A DNA stretch of 64,000 nucleotides from Segetibacter sp. (lineage in GTDB: Bacteria > Bacteroidota > Bacteroidia > Chitinophagales > Chitinophagaceae): assembly GCA_028288485.1 (NCBI GenBank), contig JAQBNO010000045.1:62001-126000 (forward strand), in the 5' to 3' direction. The position numbers and the translations under genes are program-made. Position 1 is the stretch's first letter. The number at the start of each line of letters is the position of its first letter. Below are positions 33,826 through 42,621 of the stretch, in pieces. The notes under the pieces are model-generated. The model worked only from the letters and a program-made list of their open reading frames with translations, had not been told where the DNA came from and made no database searches.

Positions 33826-33853
33826 CAAAAGTATCAGTGGCAATTACAATCAA
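33826..33853 (-). promoter_or_regulatory. Promoter of the TonB receptor gene with overlapping palindrome
   Basis: On the minus strand, TTG (33853-33851), a 17-bp gap and TACTTTTG (33833-33826) match the Bacteroidota -33/-7 promoter. The -7 box sits inside the palindrome GATACTTTTGTATC, a possible operator. The start codon is about 29 bp downstream. Confidence 0.6.
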
Positions 33854-34234
33854 GCAGGAATTGAGACCAACGCGGGAAATGTTGCGACAAACGAAAGAAA
33901 TTGGTCAAATTAAAGTGGGTAGAATTACCGGGGCAATAAATTGTTATGTGAATAGCATGAGCTGACGGAGATAATCACACTACTGTTATTTTTTGCGGCA
34001 GGTTTATACTTTTCGGCTTTCTTTTCCCCGATGAACAGAAAGTAAGTCGCGATGAAAAATGGGGAAAAAATCAAGAAAGGAATGATTACATCCCATTCAT
34101 TGTTCCCTGATTAAGCTGTATTGCAACTGTCGCTTCAGCATTTGCTTTTCATGCCTGTTGTAATCGTATGGTCATTGCAAATGAACCTTCCTGGATTATT
34201 CCATACATTTAACCCATCTATAAAAAAGCTGTCA
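33854..34234. other. Spacer holding R2 copy B, no gene
   Basis: Divergent spacer between the TonB receptor gene and the esterase-fusion gene. Besides R2 copy B it shows no gene. The hydrolase reading frame extends through part of it, but this part has no coding character. Confidence 0.5.
34034..34153 (+). repeat. R2 structured repeat, copy B
   Basis: Begins GAACAGAAAGTAAGTCGC and ends GCTTCAGCATTTGCTTTTCA. Hairpin AAGGAATG (34077-34084) and CATTCATT (34094-34101) with one mismatch, around the loop ATTACATCC. Confidence 0.72.
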
Positions 34235-35800
34235 ATGATTAAATTTCTGTTTCTCCTATCCGGGATATTGCTTTGTAGCAACCTCTTACCCGCACAACAA
34301 AAGGTTATACAATTATATAAAGGTGCAGCACCGGGTTCAGAAAGCTGGACCTGGAACGAAGCGGAGAACGACGACAATGCATGGAAAACAAAAGCAGTAT
34401 ATAACGTTTCGCATCCAACGCTCACTGTTTTTGCACCCGATTCCGGGTCTTCAACCGGAACTGCTGTTATTATTGCGCCCGGTGGTGCTTTTCACGCTTT
34501 ATCAATTAATAGCGAAGGGTTCGATGTGGCCCGCTGGCTGGTTAGGAAGGGTGTCACTTGTTTTGTTTTGAAGTACAGGCTCGCTCGCAGTCTAACCACA
34601 GATCCGGTTGCCGAAATGACTGCTAAATGGGGCAAGCCTGATTTTAACGACGCGATTAAAGCTACTGTACCACTAAGCGTTGCAGATGGAAAAGCGGCGA
34701 TTGCATATGTACGGGCTCATGCGGCTGAATATGGTGTAGATCCGCACAAGATCGGTATTGTTGGTTTCTCAGCGGGAGGCACCGTCGCTGCATCTGCTGC
34801 ATTTAATTATACTGCTGAAAACCGGCCTGATTTTGTTGCCCCGGTATATCCTTTCTTTCCTCCCGAAATGGTGACTAACATTCCTGCAGATGCTCCGCCG
34901 ATGTTCATTGCTGCTGCAACCGACGACGGTTTAAACCTTGCACCTCACAGCGCGAATTTGTACCAGCAATGGCTTACTGCAAAAAAGTCGGCCGAGATAC
35001 ATATGTATTCGAAAGGTAACCATGGTTTTGGGATGCGGGTGCAGCACCTGCCTTCCGATACCTGGATTGAACGTTTTAGCGACTGGTTGAGCGTAAACAA
35101 TTTTCTTAAGTTGGTACATCCGCCCGAGTGGGCAACAAAGTTGGCCGACTGGCAGATCGACGAAGTAAAGAAAAAAGATGACTGGCAAAATCTTGCACGA
35201 TACAGGAAGGCGAATTCAGCACTGGCTGCAACAAAGTCAACAAAGCCACGTGTAGTGTTCATGGGTAACTCCATAACCGATGCCTGGATCAGGGTAGACT
35301 CGTCTTTCTTCTGGGGCAAAAATTACATCGACAGGGGCATCAGCGGACAAACAACACCCCAGATGCTCGTACGTTTTCGTCCTGATGTTATCGACCTGAA
35401 ACCGGCAGTAGTTGTCATTCTTGCCGGTATCAACGATATTGCCGCCAACACTGGTCCCATGACCCTTGACGAAACATTTGGTAACATTGTTTCCATGTCG
35501 CAACTGGCGAAGGCAAATAATATAAAGGTGGTTATTTCATCTGTTTTACCTGCGTACGATTTTCCGTGGCGCACAGGAATGCAGCCTGCAGACAAAGTAA
35601 TTAAACTCAACGCCATGCTGAAAGACTATTCAGCTAAAAACAACATTGTCTATCTCGATTATTTCAATGCAATGAAAGACGAGCTAAACGGCTTACCCGC
35701 CCGGTTATCTCACGATGGTGTTCATCCAAATCTTACAGGTTATAAAATAATGGAACCACTGGCTGAGAAAGCAATTGCAGAAGCTTTAAAGCGGAAATAA
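34235..35800 (+). CDS. Secreted fusion of an alpha/beta-hydrolase and an SGNH hydrolase
   Basis: 521 residues from the ATG at 34235. The frame is open from 34121, but only the later start gives a signal peptide ('MIKFLFLLSGILLCSNLLPA'). The first half is an alpha/beta hydrolase like BD-FAE or acetyl-xylan esterases: oxyanion 'IAPGGAFH', nucleophile Ser in 'GIVGFSAGG' near 178, and a His in 'SKGNHGFGM'. The second half, from about 335, is a GDSL/SGNH esterase: 'FMGNSITDAW', 'LAGINDIAANT', and the catalytic Asp/His in 'DGVHPNLTG'. Both sets of catalytic residues appear complete. It likely removes acyl groups from plant or microbial polysaccharides in the periplasm. Confidence 0.92.
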   Translation: MIKFLFLLSGILLCSNLLPAQQKVIQLYKGAAPGSESWTWNEAENDDNAWKTKAVYNVSHPTLTVFAPDSGSSTGTAVIIAPGGAFHALSINSEGFDVARWLVRKGVTCFVLKYRLARSLTTDPVAEMTAKWGKPDFNDAIKATVPLSVADGKAAIAYVRAHAAEYGVDPHKIGIVGFSAGGTVAASAAFNYTAENRPDFVAPVYPFFPPEMVTNIPADAPPMFIAAATDDGLNLAPHSANLYQQWLTAKKSAEIHMYSKGNHGFGMRVQHLPSDTWIERFSDWLSVNNFLKLVHPPEWATKLADWQIDEVKKKDDWQNLARYRKANSALAATKSTKPRVVFMGNSITDAWIRVDSSFFWGKNYIDRGISGQTTPQMLVRFRPDVIDLKPAVVVILAGINDIAANTGPMTLDETFGNIVSMSQLAKANNIKVVISSVLPAYDFPWRTGMQPADKVIKLNAMLKDYSAKNNIVYLDYFNAMKDELNGLPARLSHDGVHPNLTGYKIMEPLAEKAIAEALKRK

Positions 35801-35866
35801 GGGTACTGTAGTGCGCTAAAAAATGTAAGTGTTTTGCAAGTCCTCCTTCCGGGGACGATTTAGGAG

Positions 35867-35924
35867 TTTTTTGTACTTAGCTGAAGCTCTACTATGATGC
35901 TTCCGTTGCGTCGCACACTTATAC
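35867..35924 (-). repeat. R1 dispersed element, copy 4
   Basis: Minus strand: head GTATAAGTGTGCGACGCAAC, centre with GAAGC/GCTTC inverted repeat, tail GCTAAGTACAAAAAA. It lies just after the esterase-fusion gene. Confidence 0.8.
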
Positions 35925-35976
35925 GGCTGTAATTGCATCAACAGGTTGTTGGAGTTGTTAATCAATAAGTAAATAA

Positions 35977-36011
35977 AAATCCCTTATAAATCGTCGATCT
36001 ATAAGGGATTT
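35977..36011 (-). terminator. Terminator after tRNA-Leu
   Basis: A perfect 12-bp stem, AAATCCCTTATA (35977-35988) and TATAAGGGATTT (36000-36011). On the minus strand it starts 12 bp after the tRNA 3' end and is followed by a T-rich run. Confidence 0.82.
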
Positions 36012-36023
36012 AAAGGTGGAAAG

Positions 36024-36107
36024 TGCCCAAGACTGGATTCGAACCAGCACATCCTTGCGAACGCTGCGACCTGAACACAGTGCGTCTACCAATTTCGCCA
36101 CTTGGGC
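36024..36107 (-). tRNA. tRNA-Leu (anticodon CAG)
   Basis: The minus strand folds as a class II tRNA of 84 nt. The acceptor stem pairs GCCCAAG with CTTGGGC. The D arm contains AAATTGGTAGACGC. The anticodon stem CTGTG/CGCAG encloses the loop TTCAGGT, giving anticodon CAG for Leu codon CUG. A long variable arm and the T arm (CTGG, TTCGAAT, CCAG) follow. CCA is not encoded, so the CCA-adding enzyme encoded at 45749 would complete it. Confidence 0.93.
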
Positions 36108-36212
36108 ATTTTTTGTTCCAGGAGTGCAAATATAGAAAAAGATAATTAGCAATTGAGCAATTATGACTCCCGAAGTAGGAGATAGGAGGGAAGGGGAATA
36201 GAGAAGCGATAA

Positions 36213-36270
36213 GTACAAGTGAGTGACACAACGATGTTGAATGAAGTTCTGCTGTTTGTTACCCAAAAAA
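36213..36270 (+). repeat. R1 dispersed element, copy 5
   Basis: Head GTACAAGTGAGTGACACAAC with GATG at 36213-36236. The tail is diverged (TTACCCAAAAAA) and ends 7 bp from the stop of the histidine kinase gene on the other strand. Confidence 0.72.
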
Positions 36271-36276
36271 CCTACA

Positions 36277-38955
36277 CTATTCCTTTCCTGCCTCGGGTAA
36301 TAAAATCGTAAATGTTGCGCCTTCGCCGGGCCTTCCCTGTGCGCTTATGAAACCTTTGTGGTTCTCGATAACCTTGTGTACTATGGCAAGACCAATTCCG
36401 GTTCCCGGAAACTCGCTTTGCCCGTGCAGCCTTTGAAAAATCTTGAAGATATTCGAGGCATGTTCCTGCTCAAACCCTATTCCATTATCGGTGATGCGAA
36501 CTTCATGATAGCGGGTGGGTGTTCCGTTCACTATTTTCGTAACAGTAGATGAAGAAATATTAATTACAGGGGGCTCTTCTTTTTTACTGTACTTAAGGCT
36601 ATTGCTGATAATATTCTGGAACAATTGACGCAGTTGAACCGGATCACCATTTATTACAGGAAGATGGCTGATCGAAAAAACTGCTTCTTTTTCTCCAATG
36701 GAAGTTTCGAGGTCGTTTAATATTTGCTGTACCACTTCATGCAGATCAACCTTTGTAGTATCTGCAACCTTTTTAGTGCTTATTTGCGAATAGACCAACA
36801 GGTCGTTTATAAGAACACTCATGCGTTTTGCCGCATTTTCCATCCGCTCAAACATTCTCGTTTCTTCTTCAGTAAGACGTTCTCCCATACCTTTTCGCAA
36901 TCTTTCTGAGAAGTAATGAATTTTTCTGAGTGGCTCCTGCAAATCGTGGGAGGCCGCATACGCAAATTCTTCGAGATTGGCATTCGAATGCTTTAATTCT
37001 GCGATCGAGTTCTCCAGCTCGTGGTGAAGCCTCTTAAGCGAAGTCTGGTCGGTAAATGTTACCAATACTTCGCCGCCTGCCTTCACTGTATGAATATTGA
37101 AGTACACGTCGTAGCCATCCTGGTAATGGATGTCGAAGCTATTGGAGGTGTTGGTAAGAAGCGTGTTTTTATAAATATCAAAAAGACCGTTTGTTTTATA
37201 GGCCGGAAAGTAATTGCTTGCCAGCGCACCTGCCAGGTTTTCTGCGGTTTTATCTATGTACGCCGCAACCGCCTGGTTCACTATTACAAACCTGAAATCC
37301 TGGATCTCTCCCGTTTCATCGCAAACCGGAGTCAATGTAAACATGCCGGCATGCGACGTATTGAAAACGGTGCTGAGCTTATCCGCCGTAGTTGTTAGTT
37401 CTACCTGCAGTTTTTTTGTAGCGGTAAAGTCGAGAAAGGTGATAAAAAAGTCGTCGCCACGTTTTTTAGCCAATACATCAAACCACGCATCAACGCCGTC
37501 TGCCTGGTAGTGATTTTCAAATCTTAGTTTATCGTCGCTGCTTTCATACAGCTTTTTATATTGTTGAAATAATCCTCCCAAACTGCCGGGGAATACTTCG
37601 TTGTGTCGTTTTCCAACAAGTTCGCCCGGTTCCATCCGGGCATAGTGAGCGAGTGTGCTGTTGACAGTTTTAAATGTAAAATCTACCAGTTCGCCCTGCT
37701 CATTTTTTAAAGGGGTCATAGAAAATATACCGGTCTGAGAGCTGTCGATTACATCCTGGAGATACTCTGCGGCTTCTTCTACTGCCAGTTTATTTTCCTT
37801 ATTTGCTGTAATGTCGGTAAAGGTGATGACAATGCCGTTGCTGCCTCTTTTTACTGCTGATGTATCGTACCATCCTCTTAAATTTTCTGCTTCATAATAA
37901 ATATCGCTACGTATACTTTTCCCTGTTTCGATGACCTGGATATATGAATCGTAAAATCCGTATTTTTTACCCATAGGGAACACATCAAGGTAGTCTTTTC
38001 CCTCGGTTTCTTCCGGTGTTTTGCCTATCAGTTCGGTAAATGCCTGGTTTATTTTTACGATGGTAAGATTAACTATCTTACCCGATGAGTCGCGAACGCC
38101 TTCACACGCAAAAATGGCGTTAATAGAGGCCTCGAAAATGCTCTTTAACAGATCTGCCTGTTCTTCTATCTGCTCTTCGTTTTTTTTCTTATCCGAAATA
38201 TCTACGAAAGACGATACCACGTTATCTCCCTGTTTCATCATCGACACAATGAACCAGCCATACTCGTTACCGTTTTCGTCGCGAAACGAGGTTTCGATCC
38301 TAACCGGTTCGCCTGTGTTGATTACCTGCTTGTGTAATTCGAACTGCTCGGAGAACCGGAGGTGAGGAAGAACACTCAATAAAGTTTTGCCAATACAATC
38401 GGGCGAGAAACATCCTAACCTTAGTCCTGCTTTGTTGCAATGGGTAATGCGGAAGTCGACGATTTCGTGGTCTTCATTCCTCACGGCCTCCAACAGTAAA
38501 AGACCATCGGCAGAAGCGTCCAATATTCCGGTGAACTTCCTTGCCTGCTCCTGTCGTTCTATCTCGCGTTTAAAAGATTCGGTACGATCTCTTGTTACAC
38601 TTATTACACCGCCCATTACCTTGCTTCTTAATGCGCTGAAATATCTTCCAAGGTATTCATTATAAAAACTCTCCTCATGAGGCTTACCCGACTCCCATAC
38701 TTTCAGGCACTGTTTAAACAATACTGATTTGTATTCTTCATCTAAAAGTTTATTGGTTAGTACCCGTTGACCTAACAGAACTTCTTTAGGCGCGGTTAAG
38801 AAATAGCAGGCGGCATTATTACAATAGGCGACTTCAAAATCAGAAACACCTGGGCCGTTCTCCCTAACAGGTTTAAACCAAATTACTGACTCCGGCAAAG
38901 CATCAAAGAGTTCGGTAATTAACGGGTCTTCACTTATCGCAGTTTCCATAAGCAA
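36277..38955 (-). CDS. Multi-PAS sensor histidine kinase (five PAS domains)
   Basis: 892 residues, no signal peptide or membrane segment. Five PAS domains follow each other at about 12-125, 145-265, 275-390, 400-515 and 525-640. Each has the same pattern, an input strand 'DF.(V/I/F)...N.A' and an end such as 'TFTDITANK', suggesting they arose by internal duplication. The H-box is 'EEFAYAASHDLQEPLRKIHY' near 665. The ATPase has 'LFQNIISNSLKYSKK', 'ITDNGIGF' and 'GTGIGLAIVHKVIENH'. It is a cytoplasmic sensor with several possible ligand sites. No regulator gene is adjacent, so its partner is unknown. Confidence 0.93.
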   Translation of the reverse strand: MLMETAISEDPLITELFDALPESVIWFKPVRENGPGVSDFEVAYCNNAACYFLTAPKEVLLGQRVLTNKLLDEEYKSVLFKQCLKVWESGKPHEESFYNEYLGRYFSALRSKVMGGVISVTRDRTESFKREIERQEQARKFTGILDASADGLLLLEAVRNEDHEIVDFRITHCNKAGLRLGCFSPDCIGKTLLSVLPHLRFSEQFELHKQVINTGEPVRIETSFRDENGNEYGWFIVSMMKQGDNVVSSFVDISDKKKNEEQIEEQADLLKSIFEASINAIFACEGVRDSSGKIVNLTIVKINQAFTELIGKTPEETEGKDYLDVFPMGKKYGFYDSYIQVIETGKSIRSDIYYEAENLRGWYDTSAVKRGSNGIVITFTDITANKENKLAVEEAAEYLQDVIDSSQTGIFSMTPLKNEQGELVDFTFKTVNSTLAHYARMEPGELVGKRHNEVFPGSLGGLFQQYKKLYESSDDKLRFENHYQADGVDAWFDVLAKKRGDDFFITFLDFTATKKLQVELTTTADKLSTVFNTSHAGMFTLTPVCDETGEIQDFRFVIVNQAVAAYIDKTAENLAGALASNYFPAYKTNGLFDIYKNTLLTNTSNSFDIHYQDGYDVYFNIHTVKAGGEVLVTFTDQTSLKRLHHELENSIAELKHSNANLEEFAYAASHDLQEPLRKIHYFSERLRKGMGERLTEEETRMFERMENAAKRMSVLINDLLVYSQISTKKVADTTKVDLHEVVQQILNDLETSIGEKEAVFSISHLPVINGDPVQLRQLFQNIISNSLKYSKKEEPPVINISSSTVTKIVNGTPTRYHEVRITDNGIGFEQEHASNIFKIFQRLHGQSEFPGTGIGLAIVHKVIENHKGFISAQGRPGEGATFTILLPEAGKE

Positions 38956-39201
38956 AATGATTGAAACAAAATAACGTTGTTTTTGTTTAATTTGTTTAGG
39001 TCTGTTCCTGTTTTACTTCTACAATTTTATGGTTTGCTACTAATCTAACAAATACCAATCTTATATCGAAGCGTTTTTCTACTAAAGTTTACGCTTTCTA
39101 CCAATTTTTACTGTACAAGTCGTAATATGTAAGTCGCATTTTTTAAGACCGGTATGAAAGGGAATATTATAATACGAGCCGGTGTGTTCCATAGGTTGCT
39201 T

Positions 39202-39222
39202 CGTTGCGTCGCAATCACTTTA
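39202..39222 (-). repeat. R1 dispersed element, copy 6 (head only)
   Basis: Minus strand reads a diverged head with GCGACGCAACG; no clear tail follows. Confidence 0.4.
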
Positions 39223-39510
39223 TCGGCAAATCTTTTGGCAGCAAGCAGGCGAGGGTAAAGTTAATAAGAAAAGTAACTATTTGAAAGTTGGATGTGCCAT
39301 TTTCAAATTTTCGTTTTCGCATAATTAGTGTTCGTCATTTCGGGTGGTTAATTTCTCTAACTAAAATAGTTCTTTGAAGATCAACATGGTATAATAAGAG
39401 CGTTATTAATTTTTCATCTTTCATCGAATGCAGTGTTGTCACGTTCTTTTATCTCAGAAAATGTTTCTGTTTTTATCGGTTTCGATGAATGTTGTTGCAT
39501 TTCCTTTATG

Positions 39511-39653
39511 AAAAGAAAGTAGCTCCGCATGAAAGATCGGGAAAATCAAGAAAGGAAAGATTAAATCGCTTTCCTTTCGTTGTTTCTGAATTAAGCTTTT
39601 GTACTACTCCCGACAGTCGGGACAAGTTTTGACTTCAGCATTTGTTTTTCATT
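39511..39653 (+). repeat. R2 structured repeat, copy C
   Basis: Begins AAAAGAAAGTAGCTCCGCAT and ends CTTCAGCATTTGTTTTTCAT. Perfect 9-bp hairpin AAAGGAAAG (39551-39559) and CTTTCCTTT (39569-39577) around ATTAAATCG. It has a small insert with a TCCCGACAGTCGGGA palindrome before the 3' end. Confidence 0.75.
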
Positions 39654-39836
39654 CGGTTTTAGCTAAAGCTATAAAGGCGCAAATGGCTGCTATAATAAAC
39701 AATTAGTCACCTAAATCCTCCTCGTTGCTAGTGATTGATTAGTTTCTGCTCCCTCGACAAGTTCATCGAAAACGACATTATACAAATTTCTAAAGCTCCT
39801 TTTTCCGATAAAATCGTTCTTGGTTTTACCATTTCC

Positions 39837-39894
39837 ATTCCGGGGTACGAAGAATCTCTTGTATTGCGAATGGAATGGTTCCTTCGTCAACCTG
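39837..39894. repeat. R4 palindromic repeat, copy 2 (diverged)
   Basis: ATTCCGGGGTACGAAGAATC, then after a short centre GGTTCCTTCGTC. Aligns base by base with copy 1 at 23807-23861. Confidence 0.6.
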
Positions 39895-40195
39895 ACAAAA
39901 TCGCCATGTCATTGGCAGCCGTGCACAGCTTGGCAAAGGAATCGCCTGCCCGTTCATCAACCTGCTCTTAGTTCAAGAAATTGCTTTCGAGCAAATACCG
40001 CGGGACAGGCAGTGGCTGCCAATGAGAGCGGATATTACCATAATGGTATAAAGTGTATGGCGAAAATTTGGAAATGCGACTATGTGGGAGAGCTGAAACA
40101 GTTTTTCGATTGGTTAGACCAATTGCCATGAAGCGGGATACTACGTATAAACAGGTTACTAACAGCTGGGGCAATAGCAGCCGCCACGTTACGAT

Positions 40196-41125
40196 TTAAC
40201 CAGCTCCGGCTGCTTTCCTCTTCCATCCAATCAACAGTACACCAGTTATCACTAACAGTGTACCTATGATTTGTTCGGTAAATATTGATTCCCCTAATAT
40301 ATAATGCGCCTGCACTATTGTTGAAACCGGGCCGATGCCTGAAATTATTGCAACATTGTTTGCACCAATCCGTTTTAAACCATTCGAGATCATGAATGAT
40401 GGAATTACTGTGGCCACTATTGCCAGCAATATTCCATACTGCCATAGACCAACTCCTGTATTAAGGGTTTGTATATTTCCCACAACGATAAAATGCATAA
40501 AAATGCCGGCAGTAGCAGCAAGCATGGCAAAACCGGTAAACTTGTTTGCTCCAATTAAAGGAATAATTTTTCCGCTTCCGGCAATATAAATTGAATAGGT
40601 AATGGCGCATAGAAAAACCAGGAAGCTACCCAGGAAGAAATTGGGATTACCGGTATCTATAGTTAATTCACCATAGTAAGCGATTGCAATACCAAGATAA
40701 GTCAGCAGCAGTGCAATTTTTTGAGAACGCGACATGGGCTGTTTGAAAAAATAAACATTGATGAGGACGGCAAAGGTCGGGTAGAGAAATAGGATGAGTC
40801 TTTCAAGTCCTGCAGAAATGTATTGTAGACCGATGAAATCGAACAGGCTCGAAAAGTAATAGCCAAACAAACCGAGCAATACAACGTATAACCATTCCTT
40901 TCTGCTCATACGGATATTGCCTTTTTGGTTACTGCTTATTACCGCCGAGACCAGGTAAAAGGGAAGTGAAAAAACCATTCGTAATGTAAGCAGGGTCAAA
41001 GCATCGGTATGGGTATTACCAAATGCTTTTTTTACGATAATAGCTTTGGTTGAAAATAGAATAGCACCGGTTAAGGTTACCAGGAAACCTGCTATAGTGA
41101 TCTTATTTTGTTTCGCTGCATTCAT
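40196..41125 (-). CDS. EamA/DMT-family transporter
   Basis: 309 residues with ten hydrophobic segments in two EamA repeats. The N-terminal repeat begins 'AGFLVTLTGAILFSTKAIIV', and the second ends 'GTLLVITGVLLIGWKRKA', typical for RhaT/EamA-type drug/metabolite exporters. The substrate cannot be read from sequence. It lies 223 bp downstream of dapD on the same strand, with a GC-rich hairpin between. Confidence 0.9.
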   Translation of the reverse strand: MNAAKQNKITIAGFLVTLTGAILFSTKAIIVKKAFGNTHTDALTLLTLRMVFSLPFYLVSAVISSNQKGNIRMSRKEWLYVVLLGLFGYYFSSLFDFIGLQYISAGLERLILFLYPTFAVLINVYFFKQPMSRSQKIALLLTYLGIAIAYYGELTIDTGNPNFFLGSFLVFLCAITYSIYIAGSGKIIPLIGANKFTGFAMLAATAGIFMHFIVVGNIQTLNTGVGLWQYGILLAIVATVIPSFMISNGLKRIGANNVAIISGIGPVSTIVQAHYILGESIFTEQIIGTLLVITGVLLIGWKRKAAGAG

Positions 41126-41135
41126 TCAAAAGTTA

Positions 41136-41166
41136 AGCCCCGGCAAGTTGTTCGCCTGCCAGGGCT
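41136..41166 (-). terminator. GC-rich hairpin between dapD and the DMT transporter gene
   Basis: AGCCCCGGCA and TGCCAGGGCT pair with one internal mismatch around a 10-base loop. On the minus strand it lies after dapD and just before the transporter start, with only a weak T-run. It could end the dapD transcript or lie in the transporter leader. Confidence 0.4.
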
Positions 41167-41348
41167 GTTAGTTATGTGAACAAGTTGTATTTTCTTCAGT
41201 TTCGTTAACCGGAAGTCGCAAGCTGTAAGTTTCGAGTCGCAATTCCGAAACCGCAAGTCGGAAATAGCGAGTTTTGTAGCAAATCACACCAGCAACTACC
41301 GCGCACGACTAGCGATCAACGCACCAGCGGTTTGCGATTTCTCTCCAA

Positions 41349-42161
41349 TTACACCGCTACATTAAAATCTCTCAAAGCATCGTTCAAACTTGTTTTAAGA
41401 TCTGTGCTCGGTTTGCGTTTACCAATGATCAGGGCACAACTCACATTATATTCGCCTGCAGGGAATTTTTTAGTATAAGTGCCTGGTATTACCACGCTTC
41501 TTGATGGAACACGTCCTTTGTATTCAATTGGTTCGTTACCACTTACGTCAATGATTTTTGTTGATTGGGTAAGTACTACGTTTGCGCCTAACACAACTTC
41601 TTTTTCCAGTACAACACCTTCCACTACAATTGAACGGCTGCCCAAAAAACATCCATCTTCAACAATTACCGGTGTTGCCTGCAATGGTTCCAAAACCCCT
41701 CCAATGCCAACACCACCACTAAGATGAACGTCTTTTCCAATTTGAGCACAGCTACCAACAGTCGCCCACGTGTCGACCATCGTTCCTTCATCTACAAATG
41801 CACCGATGTTTACGTAGCTCGGCATGAGCACAACGTTCTTCGCAAGGTAAGCGCCGTAACGTGCAACAGCGTGCGGAACAGCACGAACGCCCAGCTCTTT
41901 ATAATTGCTTTTGAGTTTCATTTTGTCGTAGAACTCGAAAGGAGGCAAAGAATAGGTCTCCATCTGCTGGATGCCAAAATACATCAGTATGGCCTGTTTG
42001 ACCCATTCATTTACTACCCAACCATTTTCTGACGGAGAGGCTACACGAAGGCGTCCTTTATCCACTTCTTCAATAACATCTCTAACCGCTTTTTCGTATT
42101 CCGGAGTTTTCAAAAGTTCCCTTTTAGCAAAGGCTTCCTGTATGAGCGACTGTAATTCCAT
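41349..42161 (-). CDS. dapD: Tetrahydrodipicolinate N-succinyltransferase
   Basis: 270 residues, the usual length. DapD transfers succinyl from succinyl-CoA to tetrahydrodipicolinate in the diaminopimelate/lysine pathway. The N-terminal helical domain ('ENGWVVNEWVKQAILMYFGI') precedes a left-handed beta-helix with hexapeptide repeats: 'NIGAFVDEGTMVDTWATVGS', 'AQIGKDVHLSGGVGIGGVL', 'VIVEDGCFLGSRSIVVEG'. The C-terminal 'RVPSRSVVIPGTYTKKFP' is typical of the family. It feeds peptidoglycan cross-links and lysine. No other dap gene is adjacent. Confidence 0.96.
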   Translation of the reverse strand: MELQSLIQEAFAKRELLKTPEYEKAVRDVIEEVDKGRLRVASPSENGWVVNEWVKQAILMYFGIQQMETYSLPPFEFYDKMKLKSNYKELGVRAVPHAVARYGAYLAKNVVLMPSYVNIGAFVDEGTMVDTWATVGSCAQIGKDVHLSGGVGIGGVLEPLQATPVIVEDGCFLGSRSIVVEGVVLEKEVVLGANVVLTQSTKIIDVSGNEPIEYKGRVPSRSVVIPGTYTKKFPAGEYNVSCALIIGKRKPSTDLKTSLNDALRDFNVAV

Positions 42162-42621
42162 TTCTTAAAATTTGTGCGAAATTACAGGGTTATATAAAAA
42201 CATTAGAAAGAAGATGAGAAAAAGCTTTCAAAATGCCTTCGAGCCAATGAGCCAAAAGTGAAAAAGCACTGTTGGATCACTGCTCTTAGATTTATATGAA
42301 GGAGGAATATTATTTTGCGCTGCTTGCGGACAATTGCGATTCAATGTCATTGACTTAAGCTACAATGTGAGGTCGGGCTGAGCCGTTCGAAGCCTAATTG
42401 CGATAAGAGTAATTAGATACCCTTCGATAAGTTCAGGGTAACAAACGTTAAATCGACGACCTTGAATTGGGATTGTTTAATAGGTCGAACGTATAAGAGT
42501 TTGCTACGCGAAGAAGATTGAGGCGGCAATTAAAGGACGTCGGGGAGAAAGAAAGTAACGTAACCAAGTTTTCTCCCGCGATAAATTCTTCTCCTCGGTT
42601 TAAGTAACAGTGTATAAGTTC
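42162..42621. other. 460-bp spacer, one R3-type motif, no gene
   Basis: No gene seen. TACCCTTCGATAAGTTCAGG with a following GTA at about 42419-42441 is a self-complementary R3 relative. A weak hairpin with arms GGGGAGAAA and TTTTCTCCC lies at about 42542-42577. Confidence 0.5.

Larger units (their letters stand above)
38956..40195. other. 1.24-kb gene-free, repeat-rich spacer
   Basis: No gene is supported. It contains a CAAGTCG-type tract (about 39118-39146), a decayed R1 copy (39202-39222), R2 copy C (39511-39653) and R4 copy 2 (39837-39894). Two overlapping frames at 39735-40131 have no family resemblance and are largely made of repeat sequence. It is the longest non-coding stretch of the window and looks like a sink for repeats. 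Confidence 0.6.

Noticed and set aside
34121-34234. N-terminal extension of the esterase fusion
   Set aside because: It overlaps R2 copy B; the later ATG gives a proper signal peptide.
39735-40131. Two overlapping ORFs in the 1.24-kb spacer
   Set aside because: They cross R4 copy 2, lack recognisable domains and have no supporting start region.
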